DNA of 64,000 nt from Stromatinia cepivora (taxonomy: Eukaryota; Ascomycota; Leotiomycetes; Helotiales; Sclerotiniaceae): the NCBI GenBank assembly GCA_014898415.1, contig RCTD01000009.1:682001-746000 (forward strand), read 5' to 3'. Position numbers and translations under genes: made by a program. Shown piece by piece: positions 36,901-48,415 of the stretch (positions within the stretch are counted from its first letter, which is position 1; each line of letters opens with the position of its first letter). Below the pieces are notes generated by a model. The model had not been told where the DNA came from. It saw nothing but the letters and a program-made list of their open reading frames with translations, and ran no database searches.

Positions 36901-39900
36901 AACAAGGGGGCCGTAGATTCGGGGAAGCGCTAAGCCTCAAGAGGACCCAAGACACCACGTTTATTCAAGCATTATTGACCTGTTTATTACAGTAATAATA
37001 AGCCAGGTACGAGCCACTTTGGCATCATCATGCATGCAATCATTCCCCTTCCCTTGTAGACCACGACGAACGGGCGCCTTCCGGGGGCAGGGGATTTGTT
37101 GAAGCTTGGACAATCTCAAATTTTCCATTTGGGACTCCAAAAGGACACAGGAGGAATCCGCGTATCGAAATATTCAAATATTCAACACTGTTTTACTAAG
37201 TAGATGAGAAACTTCGTTGTTATCTTATCAAAATATGGTTGATCAGGAATTCGTAAGTGATTCTAGGTTTGAGATTGATATCATGAATAATCTATGAGCT
37301 GTGGATTTGTAGGTAGACGATTCTTAGAACTGTGAATCTACAAAGATAAAAATAACCCCTACCTAAGTCTAGATGAATAATACAATAATATAATATCGGC
37401 AGCAAATATCAGATGATTGCGGTCCCAGAGAAATTAACACACTTTCCGATTATCATACAGACTCCTCTTATGCACAGATATAACGGAAGTATCTCCGACA
37501 TCACAAATCACGAATCACGGTTCAAAGAACGTCCTCACGGGAAATCAAATCATTCATTCTTCAATAAAAATAACTCAAGCGAAATTTAACCAGCACTCGG
37601 TAATCTTCACCTATCTTTTACAAATCTATCATCAACAACAATACCATACTTGCAAAATAATCAATTAGGTTTCGGTAAAGTCCAGTTTGTCGTATGTATT
37701 ATGTATTTTCAACGTTCAAGGCTGGCCAGATGAAGCTTGAGCACGTTCCTAATAATTTCCCGACCCAGCCATTAATATATTTTCCCATCAAACGTTTGGT
37801 TGTATTATATGAAGGTGTCCTGCAAGGTGGGTTACACACACCTAATGGATGTAGACATCTTATTCTACTCGGCAAATACCTTGACATTTTGTTATTTGTT
37901 TGATGCATGACCAGTACTTCATCCAGTCGAAAATTTGGTAGCAAGTAAGTACTTCATTCTTGATTACGATTATGGTTGATAAAACTCCGTATGTCATGTC
38001 TACCGGTATAGTTATAATAAATATAAGCATTATCGATATTTCCAAGCAAATGTTCGGTGAGATGTTGCTATTCCTCGCATAACCGAATCGTCCCTGGACC
38101 TATATGAACATCGCAATATAACCGCTGCCCCTCTTATCTCACCCTTCAGAACCTTGAAATGGGAAGGATTACTGGATCAGATCGACCGACCCACGAGATA
38201 CACTACTGTACAGTGATTGAATCATTACATCGTGCCAATGCCAAATTCGCAAAATATACCCGAGGATGAGATGGTTCGTACTGGTATTGTTACCCGCAAG
38301 ATCTCATCTAATTTCTGGTCTCGTCTCGGATTCTAGCAAAAAACCCCCACCCCCTGGAGTATTCCCCCCTCCAAAGACCAAGGAAAGAAAGAATAGGGTC
38401 CTTCCATGAAAGTGACAACGGTCCGAGTGTTACACCTACAGCACAGTCAAAGCACAGGAAATGATATGTGCTACATCCGTCTAATAGACGCCACACTGAT
38501 ATGGAGATGATATTCCTTTCTTGCTCTTTTATCCGATCCCGACCCTTCCAAATGTTGGCATTGCCATCGAGCTTCCTGCAGTAGCATCTCCGCTTCTCTC
38601 TTTCGGATGATGATATCTTCGGAGTTAGCTTGCTTACTGGTGCAATAGTGGATACTGTATGCATCGTATCGAAATGAGAGGCAGGTTGCAAAGATTTCCA
38701 TACCAACGCCGTCCAGCACCCGTTGCCTGACGTGGACAGTAAGCTCGCCCACCCCCTTAGTAGTTCGTATTACGAGGTCCAAAACGGGTAGAATGATATT
38801 GATAAAATGATCTTTAAACATGGTCTACTTGCATTGTTACCCCGGAAAAAAGAATTGATTTGATGACCCAACAAATCATTGGCTGAAGTGCTTGTAAATG
38901 CGGGGAGCATCGGGTTTCTTTTAAGCAATGCGATGTGCATACCGCATCCCATCAAAGTGCGGCACCATAAAGACATAATAGATCTCATTACAAGCGGTTC
39001 AACGGAGAATTAATTCCCTTCAACACTCGAGCCTCTCCATGGTCAACTCCAATCATATTACTTCTTTCACTAGAGGTTTTCAAATGTACCAAACCGCGGC
39101 ACGCAACATTGACACATTGATGAACATCCTCGTCCTACCCAATGGATTGCATCTCGAAACAAGATTTAATGGGGTACCAAGGCATGAACCAAGGCCATAA
39201 GAAAATTAGTACGTATAAGTCAGACACATACATTGCGGCGACAATATTCTGTCAGCAAAAGACCTTTCAGCAGCTACCCTACTATCATCAATCCGACGGT
39301 CTGGTTCAGGCATTGATAACTTTTAGATTGTCAAGATCTGCATGGTAGGGAACAACCTACAGTCAGAGTTGACGATCAGGGAAAAGCGTGATGTTGCCGG
39401 TACACAAGTACTTCAATTCCGAGGGCTGATTGACGGGTTTTACATCCGCATCGGACTAGACAAATCAACAACGTCAATTTTTATCGATTTATAAAGTATA
39501 ACGGACGGTCAACTATAGATCAATGCTAATAACTATACCCGTTTCATTATTCCATTACTCACTTTTTACCACGGGTTCTAGAGTCTAGACATGACGGGAA
39601 GATAATACTATAAAAACTAGACCGCTTGGCAAACCTACCATCTCTAGTCCCATCTGTGCGTTTCAATGTCAATGTCTAAACTTCATTCAGGGATATATGG
39701 ATATCTTCAACGTTTTACACAAGAAAAAATAAAGAAATGCTTCACCTATTATTATGGGAAAGGGAAGTCAATACATTTGAAGGCTGGACTATTGTACGCC
39801 ATTTTAAAGCCACACCGTCCATTTCGGGTCTAAAAATCAGAAAATGAACCGGAATTGCCGATAATTGGAGGTATTCGACCGGTCGAAGTCGTAGTATTGT

Positions 39901-42704
39901 GGGTTAAAGGCTGCCGAAACTGGTTGAATTCTGTGTGGAGGAGATCATCAGCCTGATCATAAGGCTTGCATAGGTTAATGCTTTGAGCACATGAACCGTT
40001 ATGAATGTGTGGGGGGGGTGAGGCTGACTACAATGGATATCAGCTGCATATCAACCACACATCTCACGGTTCTTTGCAACTTTATCTCTAGATTTGGCGA
40101 CGAGCATGATGAAGGACTAATAGTTACCCATTCTGTACATACATTACTCGTCACACGACTTATAACTTCATCACTATGCATTATGGCCCATAAGAATGGC
40201 ATATAGGAATGGGCTGGCCCATGAATGAGCTTATAGATAGATACATGATAAAAAAAAAAGAAAAATATCCATTTATGGAAGTGCGGTTTATCATTGTATC
40301 TTATTATTACCTACTGGCATCTAGTGAACGCCAATCAATTCCACTCACTTGACACATCCGAGTGCTAAAAAAAAGGGAGATGTGGTCACTGCTGAGCCAC
40401 ACTATACCTTTGGACGAATAGTACAGGTATTTCGAACGGCTTTCGGGTTGACCCCCATGGGTTCCCCGCTTTAATGGGTGATGGTGTGCATTTTATTCAA
40501 CTAGTTATATCATAGCAGTAGCTAATACACTACATCAAAATCGATAGGCTGATGCCTTAAGTTGTTAATGAGAGGGTGAACGGATGTTGATAAGTGTCCC
40601 AGAACTCCCAATAGGGGGGAATCCTCAGATATCTCAATCATGCCACTTTGTCAATTTCTAGCATCAGATGAGGCCCGATGAAGTAAGCGCACCGACTTTT
40701 TTTCATTCCATCTCCTGTGAAACACGGACATTGAATATTTCGCATTATCTAAAAGATTGAAAATAATCTCTCGACTCTTAATGAGGCAAACAATATTGCC
40801 ATTTGGGACTAGCATCATCTTAAGCCTTGATATCCAACATGGAGCATCGCTATGATCTTCACGACAAACTTAGTGGAGAGCTTCACGGGAAAACCCCACG
40901 ACTAGCACTGTCAATGCTCCATAGTTTTTAAGAATTTTCCGGCAGATCATCGTTAAGAGGAACTCTATATCCTAATTCATGTCACTTCCGGAACTATCAA
41001 CACAGGCTATTGAGACGTCTAATTATCTGTCCGTGGAACATCCCGTCCACCGCCTGGAGATACCCCATCTCAGAGTCAAGACTTGCTACTTCGAAGAAGA
41101 AGACATGGCGTTCGCTGTCGCAAGTCATACTACCTACGGTTACGGCCTGACACTATATACTATATATCCCCAAGTATAGTGATTGCCCCGGAAATCAAGA
41201 TCATGGCTCCAGCGTACCACAAATGGCTAGTGAGTTGAGTCACCCGTTGTAGTCCTACTAGGGGGGACTTCAACTTCATGCCTTCTGCAATCCACCCGTA
41301 AAAGCGCAGCCGCAAATCCGCCGCAATATCGGATCATTCGCGACTAAAATGATTTCTAGCTTGAGCAGATCTACCGGGCTTTTAAAATATCTAATTGAGA
41401 CCACTAGCCTAGACCTTTGTTGATCTGGCTCAATCCACACCCGCTTGAAGCTGTAGATGGAGCTCCCTAGGTCTCGGTTTCTAGACTACCCGTCGCATAT
41501 GACAGTCCATAGCAAAGCTGAGATTGAGAAGAAAGATTCATCTAGCCCTGTTCAATGCATTGCCCTTACAATATAGGCCTTGAGAGCCCAAACCTCCAGG
41601 CGATCGAGCTTGTCAGACTGATAAATTCTTGTCACATACACGTGACTATAGTCTAGCACGTTGTTCCACTCCTTTCGTCTTGTCAAAGTAAGACACACAT
41701 ATTCTCCTTCCGATTTATTACCTCCGGTGACGATCATTTGTTCCTAGCATACTCGTGAGCTCAAGTTCCACTGTTCTACCCGATTGTGCGTTTTTTGTCT
41801 CAGTTTTCCATCTTTCCGATGTCTCAGTCTCTGGAACTCGCGATTCCGAGACATGTTGACTATATTCTTTTGGGTAATATTCCTTGTGTATTGCTGGCCT
41901 TTGATTGCTCGCTTTACGTCCAATTGTGATGGGCATGGATCAAGGAACTTCCAAGAGACATACCTGATTATTTTGCACACCTCCATCGGGCCACTTCTCC
42001 TCCTATTCGGGGAATCTGGCCTGATGTGGATATGTGCACAACCTTTTGTATCACACTAGGTGTGTGATAACGTGGAAAATCTTTTCACGTGGTGAGACGA
42101 AACAAGAGATATCAAGATAGATTATCTTCGGAATCCATATTGGGCGCCACAATAGCAGTGAACGTTGATTGGTATCGCATTAGACTTCGCCAACAAAAAG
42201 ATAATCTGATGAGATTGCGCCACATACTTCATGCACTCATATTGGATGATCGAACGAACTTCTGTAAACTTTGTGAGGTACAGTTGACAAGTAGAATGTC
42301 CAACAAACATTCCACTGGTGAGAAAACTTCCCGAGTTTTTTTTTATCTCACCAAATTTCTATACAAAAAATCTGAGCAATGTTCACAAGTTTATTGTACA
42401 ATATCCAAAAATATTACTCTTATTTACCAGTTCCCAACCTTTTCCGCACAACTTCTAACCTTTCCTCCCACCAAAGTACCTAAGTACCAAAGTACCTCCC
42501 ATCCTCTAATCCCTCAGCCTCAACCAAAACTGCACACACCCGACATCTCTGCAACCACCCCGCTCCCGTCCGATCACTCCATCACTGGAGACACGAAAAT
42601 CAGGAACATGCCGAACTTCCCTGTCATTGTTTCGTGTTGCCATGCAGCACAATCTAATTTCTTCATGCATGGGAGAGGGGGGTGCTTGAAATGCTCCTTC
42701 GCTT

Positions 42705-42767
42705 GTGATGCGTGATGCGTGATGCGTGATGCGTGATGCGTGATGCGTGATGCGTGATGCGTGATGC
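42705..42767 (+). repeat. 7-bp tandem repeat (GTGATGC), nine perfect copies
   Basis: Nine exact copies of GTGATGC, followed by the partial copy GTGATA. It lies in the gene-free region. Confidence 0.95.
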
Positions 42768-43510
42768 GTGATATACATATTTAATCTTGAGAGTGAGTGC
42801 GCTAGGCTCACCGAGTGGTGGGAATTGGTGTATCGATGATATCTGGGTAGGTGAGGAAATGGATATTTATTTGTATTTTGCTATGATTAATTACCTAGGT
42901 AATAATTTCGTAATAACTATACTTTCTTTTGTTTATCTAGACAATCCCCCTCATCCATACTCTACCTTCTAACCTATTCCCTAACCACATATTCCACATA
43001 TTCCTCTACTCCCCCCCTCAATCCCACACAAAAATCCGCATTCTCCACCTCTAACCTCTAAATATCTCACCGAATAGCACCGCTACACAAACCCAGCATC
43101 ATCACTATCACCATCATCAAAACGGCAGCTGTACCTACAATACGTATATACAAACATAACTTCACTTCCCCCAACATAATTCACGTTGCACCGCATCAGA
43201 TTTAGCATACCTCCAGGAATAAAGAATAATCCAAAACTCTAATTTTCCTGAAGAAGTATGTTGCGCTACTTATTATATATTATATATAATATGTTAGCCT
43301 AACTAACTATATTTACGGTTATGTATTGTACTTACATATATATATATATACGTACATGTGCAGGGTGCGATGTAAGAAATTATCCTTGTAGATACTAGTA
43401 TAGCTAGTACTACATAGTAGACACTAGACACCCTGAGAGATACATTCGTAGTTATCTCCGTGAATTTCCTGTAGCTACTTACGACTTACGCACTTACGTA
43501 CCTCTCATGT

Positions 43511-43537
43511 ATGATGTATGATGTATGATGTATGATG
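43511..43537 (+). repeat. 7-bp tandem repeat (ATGATGT), three copies plus a partial one
   Basis: Three exact copies of ATGATGT and most of a fourth (ATGATG). Confidence 0.8.
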
Positions 43538-45042
43538 AATCCGGAACATGCATAAGTAGTAAAAATCCCACGTGAGTTGCGAAAGAACGAGGAGTCCATC
43601 CATGATCTATCTCATATAACCCAATCATGCACATGCAGTAGGATCCAGCCTACCCCATACCCATCCAGCAACTCAATTTAGTAGTTCCCAACCTCCACCT
43701 CACCTCCACCATACCCACCGATCTCGGAGCCCGCACCCGACACCGACCTCCTGGCTCTCCCAACCTCTCACTCCATCCCTTCCTCATGTTAATGTTCATG
43801 TCGTGCACCCACGCACTCAAACACAGCATGACCAAAAACCAACCGCCATCACCTCACCCTACCTACCACTCACCCACCACTCACAAGCCATCTATTCCGC
43901 ACACAGCATAAATTCCGGCTCTTTGCATATTGCATACATATGCACGACCCATCCTACATTCATACATCCGTACATTCTTACCATTCGCCATTCCTACCAT
44001 TACTATTCGTACTACCCGTACTATTCGTACGCCCCCCCCCATGTACCTCCGTACTTTCGTACCATCATATATATAGAGAGACGAGGTACGTACCATATCA
44101 TATCATACCATAGCCAGCTACCTACCTATCTACGCCCCTTCCCTCTCCCGTGTTTGTAGCTTTGTATTTCCGTTTTCCGTGTCTGCGCATACGTAGCTTT
44201 CGTGGAAGGAATACTGCTAACACACTAACATGTTAACCTAACTCCCATCTTCTCCTTTCTTCTTCTTTCTCTGCGTGAATATATAATAATTTTTGGTACT
44301 CTTATTAATACCCACATTAATTAAATGACATCATAAACCACCCGCATCGTATAGTAAGTGCAATGAGGAAAAATAGAAATGTGCATGAAAATAATTGTTG
44401 CATTTGTATTTGTATTGCTTATCTCATCATATCTCATGAAAAGACACTTTCTTCAACAACGAACCACGAACTACAACCCCATCAAAACCCATACTCACCA
44501 TAACTATAGAACACTAAAACCTAAAAGATAATATATACAAATTCCTCCGTATTCCTCTTCAAATAATCCCAAAATTCCTTAAAATAATCCGAAATTCACT
44601 ATCGAGTACAGGCGAGTCTTTGGGAAAATGGAAATTCCCTAGCCTAATCGTAGATTTAGAGCCAATTTCAGGAAGGCAAGTATTACCGATTATACTGATA
44701 ACATACACTCCTACTATTTCCTATTTAATCTCACGATTTTATTATTAAAGTTGGTAAATAGCAGCGAGTGCCTGTGTAGGTATGATGATCTCCGAATCCC
44801 CCGGGATTATACAATAACGCCCATCCAACAAGTAGCTCAGTACCCAAACGCGCGCTAAAAAAAAGTAAACATACACAAGGCAATATTGGCTTATATACTT
44901 TGTGCTTCAGCTCGAAACGCCAACTGTGATCGTATCATTTAAAGAAGCGAGGAAATAGGCAATTTATTAGCGGACAATTTCCGTCAAGATTACACAAACA
45001 TGGTGCCGCCGGGAGATTTCGGATCTGATATGATTATCAAAA

Positions 45043-48000
45043 TCACAAACGACTTTCAATACCCGCGAAATTCTCCTCGCCCGGCCAATGTGCTTCAGGC
45101 CAGACGTATCGCATCGCTTCCCAGATGTGTCTAGTGGCATGTCAGTTTCTACATGAAAGCTAGTAAATGAATGGGATGAGGGAAATGATAAAACTCATAC
45201 CTGACGTGAATGATCTCCAGGCCATCCTTGACTTCTTGGGGAACATCCTTGATACTGAATATCGTTAGTGTGCTGGCTATTTTTGGGGAGGGGATGAACT
45301 TGCTCCTTCCTATTGTTTGCGGGTAATAATACAGTCTTAACACCGGCACGAAGAGCTCCAATAAGCTTCTCCTTGATACCACCCACGGCGGTAACACGTC
45401 CACGCAAGGAGATTTCACCCTATAGGATGTTAGTGACCATGAACATACGAGCATTGCATAGTAAGACTTACCGTCATTGCCATAGTTGGGGGCACAGGCT
45501 TGCCGGAAAACAACGAAATAAGTGCAATAGTGTGTGCCATACCGGCAGATGGGCCATCCTGGTCGATCCATTAGTGGATTATAACACAACATCATGGGAA
45601 AACAAACCTTTGGGATAGCCCCTGAAGGACAGTGCACATGAATACTTCTATTCTTCATGATGTTCTCCGATGGGTCATGCGTCAAACCCAGCTCGTACGC
45701 ATGAGCTTTCACCCAGGTTAGTGCTACCTCCACACTCTCTTTTAGTACATCGCCCAATTTCCCTGTTAGCTGCACGCTGCCGCTCCCTGGCATATCGGCC
45801 ACTTCTATGAAAAGTATACTGCCGTTCCCGCCAGAACTATAGGCCACGAGACCTGTGACAATTCCCGGACGGCTAGCATTGTAGTTAGTATTTACATCCT
45901 TACAGAGGCTTAAGCTAGGAAGTCTCCATTCTGAAGACTAATGATAGTGAATGGAGGGCAAACCTTGTCTTTTCAGCAATCTCTTCGTCAAATTTTTCGA
46001 TGCCCAGAATTTCCTCGATGTCTTCCACGGACAGCTGTGGTTTGTACTTCTCTGTAAGACCTGTCAGTATTCGCTGGCTAAGGATCATGCGGAAAGAGCC
46101 TTTACCCGTATGTCCCGAATCCTTCGCTTCCGCATATTCTACCGCCTTGGCACGACATACGGACCCAATCTCTCGCTCAAGGTTACGGACACTAGGAGTT
46201 TAGGTTGTCAGTGACGTTACTATAATGGTGCTTGACAGTGGCGAGCCTAAACTGATAGCGTATGGAATGCTTCGGTTCTATAAGGAAGAGGAGATTAGGG
46301 CCATCAATGCTTACCCTGATTCGCGAGTGTACGATTCGATGATCTTGGACACAACATCTTGGTTAAACTCGACCTGTCCATCTCCGAGCCCATCTACACA
46401 GCGTCAGTGGCCGTATACAATATTCTCAGCTGATTGTGAAGGCTTACTTGTGCGGAGCTGTTTTGGGATTAGATGCTGCAAGGCGATATGTCTCTTCTCA
46501 AGTGTCGTGTATCCTGACAAGCTAATTGTCTCCATACGATCAAGTAGTGGTGGAGGGATGGTATCCAAACTATTGGCTGTGGCAATGAAAAGAACTTTAC
46601 TAAGATCGATAGGTATATTGACATAGTGATCCGTGAATGTGTGGTTTTGTTCGGGATCTAGAACTTCAAGCATGGCAGCCGAGGGGTCGCCATGGAAATT
46701 AGACGTGCTAGAGGAGGCGTCAGCTACAGAAGCTTCCAGAGACAACCGATGTTACCTACCCAACCTTGTCGATTTCATCGAGCAGGAAGACAGGATTTGC
46801 CACCCCGACCTTTTTCAGGCCATTCACTATCAACCCGGGCATTGCTGCCACGTATGTTCTGCGGTGACCTCGTATTTCCGCCTCATCTCTAACGCCGCCG
46901 AGAGAAATTCGATGGAACTTTCGACCCAAGGCAGTAGCAATTGACTTTGCTAAACTAGTTTTGCCTACTCCTGGTGGGCCAACAAGGAGTAGAATCGGCG
47001 ATTTATCGATCATTCTCTTGTTCTTGAGGATTTCAACTTTTGCTGTTGCATTTTCTTCCTCTGCTTTGGCAAGCTGTGAATTAATCTCGTCATTGGTATT
47101 TTGCTTGAGTTTCAAAACCGCCAAATACTCAAGTAGCCTCTTCTTGACATTTTCCAGCCCATAATGATCGTCATTGAGTTGTTTACGAGCCCTCGATAAT
47201 GTATCGACGCCAAGTTGATCTTCAGTCATCTCAGACCACGGTATCTCAATCAAGTTCTCCAGATAATTCCGACAGACTTGATACTCAGCCTGAGCTGGCG
47301 CCATTTTCTTTAATCTTTTCAGTTCTCGATCTGCAATCTTGGCTGCTTCGGGTGTCATCTTTGCGCTATCAATCTTCTTCTTAAGCTCCTCAATCTCATC
47401 AGGTTCTTGTTCATCATCCTGAGATCCTCCATTACCTGCCATACTGGGCGGCAATGGCACACCCGACATCCCTATTCTTCGCACACGATGTCCATTCACT
47501 TTGTTGAATTGCTCAATATCTATATTTGCGGGGATGTTGGAAGTTGTGACGGTTGTGATTCTCACATTATTGTTGATACTGGCTACTTGGCGCTGAAGTA
47601 AAGCAACTGCTTTTTCGAGGCGGTCTTTAGTTGAGAGTGCAGCTAAAACAAGTAGCTTTTCCTCCAACGATGCCTCAACCACATTCGTCATGAAATCTGC
47701 CAAAGTTCCGGCGTCTGATATATCCTTCTTTGCTATAAATAGTTCGAGGCGGCGAGCAAGTATTGGGGAAAGCCCACCAGATGTTCGAGGTAGGAGAGAT
47801 GAAAGTCGTAGGAGGGTCAAAAGTTCTCGTGATAGTTGTTTGAGATGTGTGAAAAGTCCCTGAATGGCATCATCCTCAGTAGATACATCTGCAAAGTTTA
47901 GTATATACTATGTTTAGATAAGAGTACATCTCCTCACCTTCATCATATAGATATGTAACTTCCCCTTCAAGGTATGGTCTCTCTTGTGTTATCCTGTCCA

Positions 48001-48415
48001 CTTTGATCCTGGCCACACCCTCAACCAACAGGGCGAATTCCCCCGAACGGCCGGTTGTGCCCTCCACCCCAGATATTTTGGCAGCCACTCCATATCCAAA
48101 CAGATCATCCTTTGTAGCACTAGATGGTTTGATATCTAATCGTTCTTTGGGTCGTGGGGCTTGTTCGTCTCCAGCGATCATCTTCTGTCCATCTTGAGTG
48201 AGGAATGGCGAGTTCAAAGGAACGCAAGCGATATTGACACTGTCTAATGGCTGACTCGGTGTAGTCGAAGCGGCTCTGCTATAAACTCCCGAGAGCAAAG
48301 CTGGGATATCTGTTCGCTGACCAGATACTGGTATGCGAAGGACTATCCCAGGAAGTAGGACGGTACCTTTTGCCAAGGGGATGATGGGTAAATTGGCGGT
48401 CTTTACAGGACCCAT
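45043..48415 (-). CDS. Peroxisomal Lon protease (LonP2-type), 909 aa, C-terminal SRL
   Basis: Eleven exons: 48415-47938, 47888-46760, 46707-46448, 46393-46315, 46191-46106, 46051-45964, 45872-45608, 45558-45472, 45419-45304, 45254-45201, 45130-45043. They sum to 2730 nt, or 909 residues plus TGA. It is an ATP-dependent serine protease that degrades misfolded or oxidised peroxisomal matrix proteins. The N-terminal LON substrate-binding domain starts at [20 protein letters not shown]. The AAA+ module has Walker [11 protein letters not shown] at ~461 and Walker [10 protein letters not shown] at ~525. The protease domain has DGPSAG with catalytic Ser799 and, 43 residues on, Lys842 in KEKLIGA, the spacing of the family. 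The last three residues are SRL, a PTS1 peroxisome import signal, which sets it apart from mitochondrial Lon. Intron 9 is GC-AG. Intron 5 (54 nt) is in frame, so its removal is inferred from fit to the family. Confidence 0.94.
45255..45303 (-). other. GC-AG intron in the Lon gene
   Basis: Donor GCAAGT at 45303, branch CACTAACG, acceptor ATATTCAG. Splicing gives [15 protein letters not shown], as expected for the family; no GT donor nearby does. Confidence 0.85.
46052..46105 (-). other. Probable 54-nt in-frame intron in Lon (ambiguous)
   Basis: GTAAAG donor, ATACTGACAG branch region, TTACAG acceptor. Removal gives [20 protein letters not shown]; retention adds 18 residues without breaking the frame. 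The spliced form fits the usual spacing better. The donor is weaker than its neighbours. Confidence 0.55.

Larger units (their letters stand above)
30941..45042. other. About 14 kb without a recognised gene
   Basis: The left end should contain the leader and promoter of the transcription factor; a 129-codon minus-strand frame (31646-31257) lies there. Further frames occur at 36338-36634 (+), 38308-38706 and 38471-38821 (-, overlapping in two frames), 40979-41179 (+), 42089-42715 (+, GTG start) and 43803-44159 (+). None shows a family motif, signal or convincing intron chain. Base composition resembles the other intergenic regions, not the AT-rich block at the right end. Small tandem arrays lie at 34297-34330, 42705-42767 and 43511-43537, and a G12 run at 34086-34097. 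The last ~150 bases are the 3' UTR of Lon. Confidence 0.5.

Noticed and set aside
42089..42715. 208-codon plus-strand frame
   Set aside because: It has a GTG start, no motif, and its composition changes along its length; it ends in the 7-bp repeat region. Most likely chance.
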